A stretch of DNA of 61,746 nucleotides from VGPI01 sp964482845 (GCA_964482845.1 CAYZZE010000001.1:1-61746), one strand, 5' to 3'; counted from the first letter of the stretch, positions 1 to 9,825 are shown. Notes: a model not told the origin generated them from the sequence alone. Made by a program: numbers and translations.

Positions 1-11
1 TCATGCATCTC

Positions 12-45
12 CCGAGATCCTGCCGAGTACTCGGGATGATCTCGG
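12..45. repeat. nested palindrome upstream of efp
   Basis: Outer arms CCGAGATC (12-19) and GATCTCGG (38-45) enclose a perfect 12-bp palindrome CCGAGTACTCGG (23-34). It may be the 3' hairpin of a gene left of the window or a small repeat. No T-tract follows, so a terminator is not well supported. Bases 46-213 hold no convincing gene; a weak promoter-like pair (TTGTGG at 163-168, TCATAA at 186-191, 17-nt spacer) precedes efp. Confidence 0.45.
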
Positions 46-213
46 AACGATTTTGGATCGAAAGTGGAGCTAAGGATTCTGTCCCTGGGCTCGATCCTTG
101 TGCCGAATCACGGCAGAATAGCCAAAGATTCATTAGGCGGGATGATTTTATTCTTGCAAGAATTGTGGCTTCCGAATTTGTGGTCTCATAAGCAGAAAAG
201 ACAGAGGAAATAT

Positions 214-774
214 ATGGCTACAATGGCTGATATCCGTAACGGAATGATCATAGAATTCAAGGAAGGTCTCTATGAGATCGTTGAGTTTTTGCATGTCAAG
301 CCGGGTAAGGGATCTGCCTTTACCCGCACCAAACTCAAGAACGTCAAGACGGGCAAAGTCCTGGAAAATACCTTCCGGGATAGCGACAGTTTTAATGAGG
401 TTCGCGTCGAACGAACCAAAAAGGAGTATCTGTATCGTGACGGCGATTTCTTTGTCCTGATGGATCTGGAAAATTATGAACAGATCAATGTGGACAAAGC
501 GCTGGTGGGCGAGATGGAAAAACTGATGATGGAGAATATGGAAGTGATGGTTTTGGCGCATGCCAGTGGTGAAGTATTGGGGATCGAATTGCCCACCACC
601 GTCATCCAGACGATCGCAGAATGCGAACCAAACGTCAAAGGCAATACCGCCTCCGGTGGCGGCAAATATGCCTTTACCGAGACCGGTCTGCGCTTGACCG
701 TGCCCTTTTTCGTCGAAACGGGCGACCGGATAAAGATCGACACCCGCTCCAGCGAATACATCGAACGCGCATAG
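214..774 (+). CDS. efp: translation elongation factor P
   Basis: EF-P binds between the ribosomal P and E sites and relieves stalling at polyproline stretches. The 186-residue length fits the family. The N-terminal KOW-like domain carries the loop PGKGSAF with Lys32 at the tip, the position modified in many EF-Ps; two OB-fold domains follow, ending in the usual DTRSSEYIERA-type tail. The frame stays open further upstream, but ATG 214 is chosen because AGAGGAAA (203-210) lies at good spacing and the protein then begins at the usual family start. It is co-directional with the zinc-ribbon gene 26 bp downstream. The identification is secure; the modification enzyme is not in this window. Confidence 0.97.
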   Translation: MATMADIRNGMIIEFKEGLYEIVEFLHVKPGKGSAFTRTKLKNVKTGKVLENTFRDSDSFNEVRVERTKKEYLYRDGDFFVLMDLENYEQINVDKALVGEMEKLMMENMEVMVLAHASGEVLGIELPTTVIQTIAECEPNVKGNTASGGGKYAFTETGLRLTVPFFVETGDRIKIDTRSSEYIERA

Positions 775-800
775 GATAACAAAGACATAAAGAGGATACC

Positions 801-1007
801 ATGGGAAAAGTCAAGAGTTTCGCCGCCAAACTGGCACACGACAGTTCCACCGAAGGTAAGGTGATCTGTCCGGTATGCAATACCGAGATCAAAAGAATCA
901 AACTCGTCAAAAATAAAAAGGGACAGACCGGATGGTCGCCTAACCAGGAGAATGCCAAGGTCTGTAAATGTAACGAGGCAGACGTATTCGCCGGCAAAAA
1001 CCTGTAA
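801..1007 (+). CDS. small zinc-ribbon-like protein
   Basis: A 68-residue basic protein with a CPVC knuckle at residues 23-26 and a second CKC pair near residues 55-57, the arrangement of a small zinc ribbon that holds one metal ion with four cysteines. An AGAGGA ribosome-binding site precedes the ATG. It follows efp closely and is closed by a hairpin, so the two are probably co-transcribed. I do not recognise a named family. The role is unknown; a ribosome- or nucleic-acid-associated function would fit its size, charge and neighbour, but that is inference. Confidence 0.75.
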   Translation: MGKVKSFAAKLAHDSSTEGKVICPVCNTEIKRIKLVKNKKGQTGWSPNQENAKVCKCNEADVFAGKNL

Positions 1008-1031
1008 GTAATCATAAACGCTTGATATTAT

Positions 1032-1080
1032 ACGCTCGTTTTCCACGCGGTGACAGTGATCGGGGGACGAGCGTTTCTTT
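1032..1080 (+). terminator. probable terminator after efp operon
   Basis: ACGCTCGT (1032-1039) pairs with ACGAGCGT (1067-1074), followed by TTCTTT. The 8-bp stem is good but the 27-nt loop is long, so termination is likely rather than certain. Confidence 0.55.
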
Positions 1081-1188
1081 ATCGGCAAAAAATGAATTGA
1101 CTGCTCATGGGGATATGTTTTTCTGGCGTAAGGTACAAATCCGGCTCTGAAAGATAACCGGTGAGATAGACCCAAGAAGGAAATGCAG

Positions 1189-4100
1189 ATGAAGTGGATA
1201 AATGGACAGATCAATCGGCGGAGCGTCATGTTGCTGGCGCTGCTCATGCTGCTGACCGCGCTGGGCGGCATGGTTCCGCCTCATCCGATGTATCAGGATC
1301 CGCCGGCGCAATTAAAACGGACACAGATCGAAAGAACCGCTCCGTTTGACTTAAAACAGATGCGTAGCATCCCCAATAATATCCTCGTCCTGCGCGTGCA
1401 GTTCAGCGACGTGCATTTCCAGTCCACCCCGGTCTATCCGGATTATCTGGCCCACGATCATGCCTTCTTTGACCGCTGGATGTTGCATCTGTGCGATTTC
1501 TTCTTCGATGCCTCGCACGGGCAATACTCTCTCAATTATTACCTGCCCCAAACGGTTTACACCCTATCCCGGCCGATGGGATATTATGGTGGGGATACCA
1601 GCGAAACCATAGATGCCCGGGTGGAGGAGATGATCGCGGATCTGGTGGTGCTGGCTGATCCCGAGATCAATTTCAATCAGTATGGGGGTTTGATCGTCTT
1701 TCATGCCGGTCCCGGACAGGAATCCGATATCAGCGGGATCAGGCGCGAGCAGATATGGTCAACCTTTATTACCCGCAAAGACCTGCAAGCGGCTTTTGAT
1801 CCTGATAATGACGACTATCCAGGGTTGGTGAGCCCGGATGGGGCGGTTCTCAAGAATATCGTCCTGGTACCGGAAAGCGAATATCAGGATTATTTCCCGC
1901 CGGAAGGTACGCCGGATGCAAGCGTCTATCTATTCAGCATTTATGGAGTATTGACGCATCAATTTGGCCACCTGATCGGGCTACCTACGCTCTTTGATAA
2001 CTTTTCTGCCAACGGACGGTCGCAAGGGATCGGGAATTGGGGACTGATGGGAACCGGCGTTTGGAACGCCAATGGCTACGTCCCGGCTCAACTTAGTGCT
2101 TGGTGTCGGTATTATCTGGGGTGGGAGCAGCCGCTGGTGATCAGTTATGATACGGCCGGTCTGACGGTAAATCACTTTCTGGATCGGACGCCAGGTGCGC
2201 TAAGATTGTATAAAGTCCCGATCTCCGCCCGCGAATATTTCCTGGTCGAGAACCGGCAACAGAATCCGGATGGCAGTTTGGATCCCTATAACAATATGCC
2301 CAGTTTCACTTTCAAACTCCTGCCGGAAGGCGAGCAGGACTATTATGACGATGCGCCTTTGCGGCCGTTCTTTAATTTTATGAAAAACCGGTATCAGGGA
2401 TGTGAGTGGGATTTCTTCCTGCCGGGGCTGGGCGGTCCGCTGCTACCGGGAGAAAATCATCCGACCGAGGGATCCGGGATGCTGATCTGGCATATCGATG
2501 AGAACGTGATCGAGGCGAATTTTGATCCCAACTTCGACAAGAATACCGCCAATGGCAATGCCGCCCACAAAGGGGTTGACCTAGAAGAGGCAGACGGCAT
2601 CCAACACCTTGATACGGCGGTATTTGACTATTACAAGTATGGCGGACCATACGATTCATTCCGGGCTGGAAATAATGACTACTTCGGCAATCAGACGCAT
2701 AACGGACTGCTCCGGCTGCCCACGGCGGAGAGCTATTATGGCGGTATTCCTCTGGAGATCTATGATATCAGCGTATCGGGCAATCAGATGTCCTTTTCGG
2801 TGCGCTTCGACTGGAAGCTGGATACCGGTTACACCGGCATCAATCCCTTTGCGGGATGTGCGGTGGATTTTACCGGTGATGGCGAACACGAGATCTTTTA
2901 TGCTCAGCCGGATGGACAGATCTATATCTGGAAAAACGAACTGCTGATGCCGGGATACCCTCTGGAACTGGATTCGATGACTGTCCATTACGTGTGGGAC
3001 GGCGGGACATTCTATCTCCCGCTGCAAAATCAGAATGCGATCCGACTCTACCGCCTGCGGCATAATAATTCCGGCTATGCACTCACGCTGATCAATCGTA
3101 CTTGGGCTGCAGCTCCCATGGACTGTGGAGAAGTGATTGCCCTGCCTTTGAATAAGACGGATGACTGGCGCAGCGAGATCATTCTCATGAATAAACAAAG
3201 CCAGACGATTGCTGAACGGATCGAGATGAACAGGCGTATTCGTAGCAACCTCGTCTGGGAAAACGGGTCCCTTTATGGATTACATGTCAATCCCATGCTC
3301 AACTATGACCTGTTTTCCTATGATCTTCAAATGGGCACTTACAATGAACTGCCGCTTCCCGTAAGCGCTGATTCGCTGATCATTGGCATCTATCGGGCAC
3401 CGGTCACTCCGGGGGGATTTTACTCGGAGACGATCATCCAGACGCCGCATAGCATCATTATGCTGGACAATCAACGCAATCAAGTTGAGGGCTATCCAGT
3501 GATCCTGCCCTTCAGAACCACGAGTCCATTGACTATCGCTGATGTGGATCGAAATGGCACCCTGGATCTATTGGTCGCTTGCGACAGCACTTTTGCCGTC
3601 TATGACTATGCCGGAAAACTGATGAGTCCGGCGGGACTTAAGGTTCAAAACAGCATTGCTGACGGCAATGGGGGATCGGTGATGGCGCTTGATCTCGATG
3701 GTGACGGCAGGATTGAGTATATTGGCACCTTTGCCCAGAACCGGATGCTCGCCTGGAATGATGATTTCCGAGTCCGAACCGGCTATCCCGTCTCGTTTGG
3801 TGAACGTAGCCGGACGCTGCCGTTCATGGGAAAGGACACGGATAACAGGATATATTTGTATTATTCCTCGGATAATGGCAAGATCTATCGCAAGTATCTG
3901 CCCAATGCCACTATGAACGCTATCAACGGACAATGGTTCACGGAATTTGGAAACCTGCGGCGAACTGCCTTTCGGGGCAGGGATGACCTCAACAATCAGT
4001 ATGCTTCCACGCGCATCTTCGTTCCCGGTGAGGTCTTTGTCTTCCCCAATCCTTACAAGCCCATGTACCGGCGTCAGATGACCCTGCAAGTAATGACCAG

Positions 4101-4299
4101 CCGTGATACCGATATCCTCATCAGGATCTTTGATATCAGCGGAAAACTGGTCTATACCCAAAAAGGCAGATGCCAGGCATATCTGCGCAACCGAGATGTT
4201 ATCGACCTGCCGCTGGAAAAACTCAGCAGTGGTGTCTATATCGCAGTGATTTCCGGTAGCGGCGAATCAGTGCGCTACAAATTTGCAATCGAAAAGTAA
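1189..4299 (+). CDS. M6-type secreted metalloprotease homologue, catalytic Glu replaced by Gln, T9SS-type C-terminus
   Basis: A large exported protein. A signal peptide (basic start, then a Leu-rich stretch) leads an M6 (immune inhibitor A-like) peptidase region to about residue 540. A repeat region follows with FG-GAP-like DFTGDGEHEIF and DVDRNGTLDLL motifs (about 560-930), probably a beta-propeller. The last 90 residues form a sorting domain (FVFPNPY, IFDISGKLVY, LSSGVYI, KFAIEK). The zinc motif reads HQFGH followed by GLPTLFD; codons 1957-1971 are CAT CAA TTT GGC CAC, so the usual general-base Glu of HExxH is Gln. The two His ligands remain. It may therefore bind zinc without hydrolysing peptides. 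ATG 1189 is preferred over 1183 because GGA (1179-1181) is then spaced seven bases away. Confidence 0.88.
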   Translation: MKWINGQINRRSVMLLALLMLLTALGGMVPPHPMYQDPPAQLKRTQIERTAPFDLKQMRSIPNNILVLRVQFSDVHFQSTPVYPDYLAHDHAFFDRWMLHLCDFFFDASHGQYSLNYYLPQTVYTLSRPMGYYGGDTSETIDARVEEMIADLVVLADPEINFNQYGGLIVFHAGPGQESDISGIRREQIWSTFITRKDLQAAFDPDNDDYPGLVSPDGAVLKNIVLVPESEYQDYFPPEGTPDASVYLFSIYGVLTHQFGHLIGLPTLFDNFSANGRSQGIGNWGLMGTGVWNANGYVPAQLSAWCRYYLGWEQPLVISYDTAGLTVNHFLDRTPGALRLYKVPISAREYFLVENRQQNPDGSLDPYNNMPSFTFKLLPEGEQDYYDDAPLRPFFNFMKNRYQGCEWDFFLPGLGGPLLPGENHPTEGSGMLIWHIDENVIEANFDPNFDKNTANGNAAHKGVDLEEADGIQHLDTAVFDYYKYGGPYDSFRAGNNDYFGNQTHNGLLRLPTAESYYGGIPLEIYDISVSGNQMSFSVRFDWKLDTGYTGINPFAGCAVDFTGDGEHEIFYAQPDGQIYIWKNELLMPGYPLELDSMTVHYVWDGGTFYLPLQNQNAIRLYRLRHNNSGYALTLINRTWAAAPMDCGEVIALPLNKTDDWRSEIILMNKQSQTIAERIEMNRRIRSNLVWENGSLYGLHVNPMLNYDLFSYDLQMGTYNELPLPVSADSLIIGIYRAPVTPGGFYSETIIQTPHSIIMLDNQRNQVEGYPVILPFRTTSPLTIADVDRNGTLDLLVACDSTFAVYDYAGKLMSPAGLKVQNSIADGNGGSVMALDLDGDGRIEYIGTFAQNRMLAWNDDFRVRTGYPVSFGERSRTLPFMGKDTDNRIYLYYSSDNGKIYRKYLPNATMNAINGQWFTEFGNLRRTAFRGRDDLNNQYASTRIFVPGEVFVFPNPYKPMYRRQMTLQVMTSRDTDILIRIFDISGKLVYTQKGRCQAYLRNRDVIDLPLEKLSSGVYIAVISGSGESVRYKFAIEK

Positions 4300-4325
4300 C
4301 CTTGGGTCACCAAAGTGGAGGAAAA

Positions 4326-5228
4326 ATGAGATCCTGCTTGATTATTGCCGTCATCCTGATCACGGGAATGACGCTTGGGGCTGAAGTCCACGAAGATTCC
4401 GGCAAATATGGTTTTGCCTTCCTGCAAATGCCGGTCAATCCGGTTAGTATGGCTCTGGGTGGCAGAGGAGCTTTTAGTAATGGTAACCACGCCGCCTTTG
4501 CCTTGCAACCGGCAATGCCCACCGTGGAGGCAAATACGGCGGTGACGGTCAGCCATGCCATGTGGCTGGATGACACCCGCTTTACCACCATCGCCTATTC
4601 CAATTCCAACCGCCGCAATCATTTTGGCTTGCTTTACCGGAATCTGGATTACGGCGAGATCGAGATCCGTGATGATAATGCAGCGCTTATCGGTTACTAT
4701 CGTCCGATTGATCTGGCTATGATCGCCAACTATGGACACCGCATTAGTCCCACTCATTATCTGGGGATCAATGGCGGCTTGATATACGAAAAGATCAATA
4801 CTGCTTCTGCCTATGGCGCGGTCATGGATCTGGGATACACTTTTCTGCCCCCGTTCGTGGATAGCCGCATCTCGCTGGCAGTAACCAATCTCGGCATTTC
4901 CTCAAGGATGAATGAGGAGCGGATGAAACTGCCTGCCACGATGGCAATCGACATCAGCAAAGGATTTGAGATGGATCAAAACCGCATCATATTTGAGGGC
5001 AGCGTGACCAAAGCCGTGGACGATAACTGGAAGGGCGCGGTGAATACCGAGATCGACCTTAATTCGATACTCTTTCTACGTGCCGGATACAAGATAAATT
5101 ATGATGCCGAAAACGTCACAGCCGGTTTTGGCATCCAATGGCGGGGGATTACGGTGGATTACGGCTGGTCCCCATTCACCAGTCAATTGAACGATACCCA
5201 CTTTCTTGGCATAACCTATTCTTTTTGA
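4326..5228 (+). CDS. PorV/PorQ-like outer-membrane beta-barrel protein
   Basis: A 300-residue protein with a signal peptide (MRSCLIIAVILITGMTLGA) and the PorV/PorQ-type opening in which FAFLQMPVNPVSMALGG precedes alternating beta strands and a C-terminal aromatic (TYSF). In type IX secretion PorV carries cargo from the translocon to the attachment complex; related barrels are also frequent beside T9SS cargo. It lies between two genes whose products carry C-terminal sorting domains, 26 bp after the first and 7 bp before the second, which supports a secretion-associated role. ATG 4326 is used because GTGGAGG lies at the right spacing and the signal peptide then starts cleanly; the frame opens earlier with a TTG at 4302. 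Exact PorV versus PorQ assignment is not resolved. Confidence 0.75.
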   Translation: MRSCLIIAVILITGMTLGAEVHEDSGKYGFAFLQMPVNPVSMALGGRGAFSNGNHAAFALQPAMPTVEANTAVTVSHAMWLDDTRFTTIAYSNSNRRNHFGLLYRNLDYGEIEIRDDNAALIGYYRPIDLAMIANYGHRISPTHYLGINGGLIYEKINTASAYGAVMDLGYTFLPPFVDSRISLAVTNLGISSRMNEERMKLPATMAIDISKGFEMDQNRIIFEGSVTKAVDDNWKGAVNTEIDLNSILFLRAGYKINYDAENVTAGFGIQWRGITVDYGWSPFTSQLNDTHFLGITYSF

Positions 5229-5235
5229 GGATTTC

Positions 5236-8200
5236 ATGCGTTCAACAAACATCATCGTGCTGCCTGCTGTCATTGCAATCATGCTATTGACATTGATCAC
5301 GGGCAGCGCGCATGCCTTTATCGGTGATCAAGTTAGAACCCACTCGGTCACTCCCAACCAATTGATCTTCAAGACCTCCCGGGTCATTCAGCCAACCCGC
5401 AGCCGTACTGGACTGACCCAGTTTGATAGTTTCCTTGACCAATTGGGAGCCGATAATATCCGTCTCATTCGAGGGATGCATCTGGAGCAGTATTATCAGG
5501 TGGACCTGGTTCAAGAACCGGACTGGGTTGTCGTACGCAGCGGCGGATACAGATTTGAAGGCATCGAATACATCCAACCCATTGGCCTTAGCACCTTCCA
5601 CAGCATGACCCCCAACGACCCGCTTTTCCCATTGCAGCAATTGCATTTATCCTCTATACCCGAGGCATGGAACTATACTACCGGCAGCCCTTTGGTGATC
5701 GTGGGAGTAGTGGATTCGGGCATCCTGCGCGAGCATCCTGATATTACGGCAAACCTGTATACCAATCCCAACGAGACCCCGGATAATGGTATCGATGATG
5801 ACGGCAATGGCTATATTGACGATTGGTGCGGCTGGGACTTTGTGGATTCGCCGGAAATGGCGGATGTGGCTTTGGGCGACTTTATCGTACAGGACAATGA
5901 CGTCACGGACGAAAACTTCCACGGCACCCACGTCTCCGGAATCATCGGAGCGGCCGGAAACAACAATATCGGCATTAGCGGCGTGAACTGGAATGCAAGG
6001 ATAATGCCGCTTAGGGCAGGTTTTAAAACTACCCAGGGCGCTGGTTATCTCCAGGATGACGATGCTGCCGCCGCGATCATTTATGCTGCGGACAACGGAT
6101 GTCACGTGATCAACATGAGTTGGGGCGATCCCAATTACTCACCCATCATTGCAGACGCATGTGAATACGCTTACAACAAGGGAGTCGTCTTGGTCGGCTC
6201 AGCCGGAAACGACCCCGGTCCAAATCTCAGTTATCCTGCCAAGTTATCCACCGTGATCTCAGTCGGTGCGGTCAACCGCTATAAGCACTTGGCAGGTTTT
6301 TCCAGTTATGGGATCGATCTGGATCTGGTTGCGCCCGGAGAACAGATCTGGAGCGCCTACAAACTGGAACCGACGGAACTCTACAGCGAAATGTCAGGCA
6401 CTTCGATGTCCGCTCCTTATGTGACTGGCAGCGTAGCGCTTTTGAATGGACTAATGCCGGGACTGACGCCAGACGAGGTGAGGGCGCGACTTTTGACCTC
6501 GACTGATGATCTCGGAGCGCCTGGCTTTGACATTCACTTTGGCCATGGGCTTCTGAATACCAAAAAACTACTGGAAAATCTTGATCCTCCTATGGTTGCG
6601 ATGGATTATCCCTTCGATAACATGGGCATTTCCTCTGACTTTGATATACTGGGCACGGTTCGGTGTGCTGATTTCTTCCGCTATTCAGTGATGTACACCA
6701 ACAAAACCACTCCTTCCATCCTTGACTGGAAGGATGTGCAACGCCATTCAAACGAACCGACTTATTTCCACCAACCTGTCTCTAATGGACTTATCGCCCG
6801 ATTTAATGTCCCCGCTCACTTCAAGGACGGCGTCTATCTGCTCCGGATCCAATATGAAAATGTGAATGGCAAACGCTACAATTACTACCGTTCAGTTCAC
6901 TACAATACGACCAATCCCACCATGATCATCGAATCCGTGCAGGGTTCCCGCCGTTATGAAGGACAGAACCTGCGTTATTATGTCTCAGCCAAATTCAGCG
7001 AGCCCGTGCATGCGCGGCTCAAGGCGATTGCTGCCGACAATTCCGAATTTCTGGTTTACAGCGTTACCAGGGACAGCATTCAAGTATGGATGCTGCCGCC
7101 GGAGATGCCGCAAGGGCAGGTATCGGTGCAGATCGAAGCATACAACAACGCCAATCTCGAATACTCGTCACCCATCATTAATAACGTGATCAATATCCAG
7201 TATGAGATCGTATCTACTTATGGCTGGACTCACAATGTTATTGGCAGTCCCCGCGTCCCGCTAAACAAGATGTATGACTTTGACAATAACGGACTTATAG
7301 AGTATGTCTCAATGGATTTACCCGTCGCCGGTTATGGACAGGTCTATGTCTATGAACCCGCAACCGATGGACATATACTGAAGCATACATTCAATGATGC
7401 CTTCTGGCCTTTGGATCTGGGCAATACCAATGATCAGGGAAAAGAACTACTTATCCTCAAAGCCGATACTGCCAGCATCCTGGAGACGCCTGCGGGCGGC
7501 AGTTATCCTTCGCAGAATATCTGGAACACCACCGGTATTTCAGGTGGGATTTTTGCCAATTATACCGGCCCTGTAGCGGATGAGGTCTTATTGGTAAAGA
7601 ATCTTCCCGCCGAACGGGTGATCCAGGCTTTCACCCGGGCAGGAGGTACATTCACAGCCCGCAATACACTCCGAAACACGACACCCACCAATCTCCGCAA
7701 CACCTTTGTCCCATCGATCATTTGCCGTAATTTTGATAATGACGCTTTTCCTGATATCCTTGCTGCCGATACCGACGGAGACGTCATGGTCTTTGAGATC
7801 GTTAATCACAACAACCATTCCATGACTTGGACAAAGCGGCAGCCCATAGGCAATTTATATTACCTTACCGCAGGCGATTATACCGGAAATGGACGGCAGG
7901 AATTCTTCGTCGGTGGCTACTACCGCGACATTCTCAATCCCAACCTCAATTTCTGGTTTTTTGAGGGAATCCGCAGCACATCAAATAACGCCTACGTTTC
8001 AATGGGCTCCATCATGATCAATAACTACATGTCCCAAAACGCCGTCCATTCCTTTGATCTGGATAGCGATGGCAAGGACGAGATCATCCTGGCGCTGACG
8101 CCCAACCTTTACGTTCTCAAATACATCAACAACCAGTTTGTGCCGGTGTGGCATGGATCCAGTTCCAATACATACCAGATCGCCGCCTGGCGCGATGCCG

Positions 8201-9453
8201 CTCACCGGAGTCATTTTTTGACCAATTACAAGACGGAGACCGATTCGCTATATGCCACGGAATGGACTCAGATGGATGCCTACACGGCTCCGCCTACCCC
8301 GGCAAACCTGCTGGTCAAACCCTTGAACGAATATTCTGCCCGACTTACCTGGATCGGAAACAATTCTGACCACTACAATATCTACCGCAAGGATGAAGAT
8401 GGTAGTATCATTAGTTTTACCGGCATTACAAGCAACGCTTTTATCGATACCACCCTATCTGCCGGTAGGACCTATCAATATCGATTGACGGCAGTCAATT
8501 CCATGTATCAGCCACCGGAAAGCCAGCCAACGCTATGGCATAGCGTTATCCCCAATCCGCGTCCACACATCACCGAGATCACAATGATCAGCAGCAATGA
8601 AATGAGGATCCTTTTTGACCAGCAGATGGCATCCGCCAATCTCAATCCCGGATACTATCACGTAAGCCACGGCTTGGGAAATCCGCACTCGGTCAATGCC
8701 ACCATGATGCAATTTGGGATGCAACTCAGATTCCGCAACCAGTTTCCGGAGACGACCGAACCATTCGTTCTCACCACGCAAAATATCGTCGGCGCCACAG
8801 GTGTCGAACCGGAGGTCTGGCAGTATCAATTTTACTATGTCCAGGATTGGCTCCCACCGGAGGTAGTGGAAACCATCGTTAACGCCGACAAAAGGACGGT
8901 GGATATCGTCATGAGCGAGGATATCGCCGCCGGTAGCGCACTTGCCCTGTCTAATTACGTTTTCACCCCTCCGCACAATGATCCGGACAATCGCATCATG
9001 GCCATCAGTGTGCATGACAATATCATCCAGCTAAGATTGAGAAACGCCATCCGGTATTCCAACCAGTTATACTACGTCACCATCTCCAATGTGACCGATC
9101 TGGCGGGCAATGTGATTTCACGCCAAAACAATCTTGCCACTTTTGCCCTGCCACCCGTTACCAATCTCGATGCCGTGATCCTCTATCCCAATCCGGTGCG
9201 CAGTGCCGATAATGCCTGGATCGGTATTTTGAACCTCCCGCAGCATAAGAAGGGCAGCATCGCCATCTACAACGCCTCCGGCGATATTGTCTGGAAAAGT
9301 AATATCGCACCGATCACGCCAGTTACCCACAATCCCGTTTTCCGCTGGAACCTCAGAAATATGAATGATCGCAGGGTATCCTCCGGGATCTATTTTTATA
9401 TTCTGGAGATGGGCGGAGAGTATAAAAGAGGAAAGTTCGCGGTCATCAATTGA
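5236..9453 (+). CDS. secreted S8 subtilisin-like protease with FnIII and T9SS-type C-terminal domains
   Basis: A 1405-residue exported serine protease. After the signal peptide (cleavage near SAHA) and a pro-region with the typical IEYIQP end, the peptidase domain shows the full triad: Asp160 in VVDSG, His229 in HGTHVSG and Ser390 in SGTSMSAP. The long C-terminal part includes a repeat/propeller region with DFDNNGLIEY and NFDNDAFPDIL motifs, a fibronectin III-like segment near residues 1015-1090, Ig-like strands, and a terminal sorting domain (LYPNPV, IYNASGDIVW, VSSGIYFY, KFAVIN). It starts 7 bp after the PorV-like gene. It is likely secreted and surface-anchored, acting on extracellular protein. 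A hairpin 44 bp after the stop probably ends the transcript. Confidence 0.92.
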   Translation: MRSTNIIVLPAVIAIMLLTLITGSAHAFIGDQVRTHSVTPNQLIFKTSRVIQPTRSRTGLTQFDSFLDQLGADNIRLIRGMHLEQYYQVDLVQEPDWVVVRSGGYRFEGIEYIQPIGLSTFHSMTPNDPLFPLQQLHLSSIPEAWNYTTGSPLVIVGVVDSGILREHPDITANLYTNPNETPDNGIDDDGNGYIDDWCGWDFVDSPEMADVALGDFIVQDNDVTDENFHGTHVSGIIGAAGNNNIGISGVNWNARIMPLRAGFKTTQGAGYLQDDDAAAAIIYAADNGCHVINMSWGDPNYSPIIADACEYAYNKGVVLVGSAGNDPGPNLSYPAKLSTVISVGAVNRYKHLAGFSSYGIDLDLVAPGEQIWSAYKLEPTELYSEMSGTSMSAPYVTGSVALLNGLMPGLTPDEVRARLLTSTDDLGAPGFDIHFGHGLLNTKKLLENLDPPMVAMDYPFDNMGISSDFDILGTVRCADFFRYSVMYTNKTTPSILDWKDVQRHSNEPTYFHQPVSNGLIARFNVPAHFKDGVYLLRIQYENVNGKRYNYYRSVHYNTTNPTMIIESVQGSRRYEGQNLRYYVSAKFSEPVHARLKAIAADNSEFLVYSVTRDSIQVWMLPPEMPQGQVSVQIEAYNNANLEYSSPIINNVINIQYEIVSTYGWTHNVIGSPRVPLNKMYDFDNNGLIEYVSMDLPVAGYGQVYVYEPATDGHILKHTFNDAFWPLDLGNTNDQGKELLILKADTASILETPAGGSYPSQNIWNTTGISGGIFANYTGPVADEVLLVKNLPAERVIQAFTRAGGTFTARNTLRNTTPTNLRNTFVPSIICRNFDNDAFPDILAADTDGDVMVFEIVNHNNHSMTWTKRQPIGNLYYLTAGDYTGNGRQEFFVGGYYRDILNPNLNFWFFEGIRSTSNNAYVSMGSIMINNYMSQNAVHSFDLDSDGKDEIILALTPNLYVLKYINNQFVPVWHGSSSNTYQIAAWRDAAHRSHFLTNYKTETDSLYATEWTQMDAYTAPPTPANLLVKPLNEYSARLTWIGNNSDHYNIYRKDEDGSIISFTGITSNAFIDTTLSAGRTYQYRLTAVNSMYQPPESQPTLWHSVIPNPRPHITEITMISSNEMRILFDQQMASANLNPGYYHVSHGLGNPHSVNATMMQFGMQLRFRNQFPETTEPFVLTTQNIVGATGVEPEVWQYQFYYVQDWLPPEVVETIVNADKRTVDIVMSEDIAAGSALALSNYVFTPPHNDPDNRIMAISVHDNIIQLRLRNAIRYSNQLYYVTISNVTDLAGNVISRQNNLATFALPPVTNLDAVILYPNPVRSADNAWIGILNLPQHKKGSIAIYNASGDIVWKSNIAPITPVTHNPVFRWNLRNMNDRRVSSGIYFYILEMGGEYKRGKFAVIN

Positions 9454-9468
9454 CCTCGCGGATCGCTG

Positions 9469-9825
9469 ATGATCGCTGCATTGATCTGCTTTATGCAAAA
9501 ACCGCTGATCACTTTGATCCTATCAGCGGTTTTTCTGGTGTTAAACGTTTTGGACGCCCATTCCACCTGGCTGGTGACCGGTAAGCAGCATTATCACCGG
9601 GAACGCAATCCCGTAGCCCGCTGGGTGTTTCGCAAGTTAAAACTACCGCGCGGGATCATTGTATTCAAGACCCTGCTGCTGTCACTGATGGTAATGGCGA
9701 CCGGGTTTTATGCCGCTTGGGAGGCCTTCAACCTCAACGTCATCCTCAGTGTCGCCAATCTCATCTTCCTGCTCGTGGTTATTCATAACTACCGTATCGC
9801 CAGACGCTTAAAGCGTGATTACTGA
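9469..9825 (+). CDS. DUF5658-like small membrane protein
   Basis: A 118-residue membrane protein with about three hydrophobic segments (residues 11-32, 64-84, 87-105) and the pattern N-x2-D-x3-T followed by ERNPVARW, which resembles DUF5658 proteins. No function is known for that family. The start is uncertain: ATG 9469 and ATG 9493 are both possible and neither has a convincing ribosome-binding site. A strong terminator-like hairpin at 9497-9534 lies inside its first codons, which is unusual for a translated gene. Its 3' end overlaps the convergent tpx gene by 7 bp. Confidence 0.6.
   Translation: MIAALICFMQKPLITLILSAVFLVLNVLDAHSTWLVTGKQHYHRERNPVARWVFRKLKLPRGIIVFKTLLLSLMVMATGFYAAWEAFNLNVILSVANLIFLLVVIHNYRIARRLKRDY
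9497..9534. terminator. strong bidirectional intrinsic terminator
   Basis: A perfect 13-bp inverted repeat, AAAAACCGCTGAT (9497-9509) and ATCAGCGGTTTTT (9522-9534), with a 12-nt loop and T-runs on both strands. It is correctly placed to end the subtilase transcript. It overlaps the 5' part of the next ORF. Confidence 0.85.

Noticed and set aside
1..213. Upstream extension of EF-P to the start at base 64
   Set aside because: The extra 50 residues have no EF-P homology, and a good ribosome-binding site precedes ATG 214.
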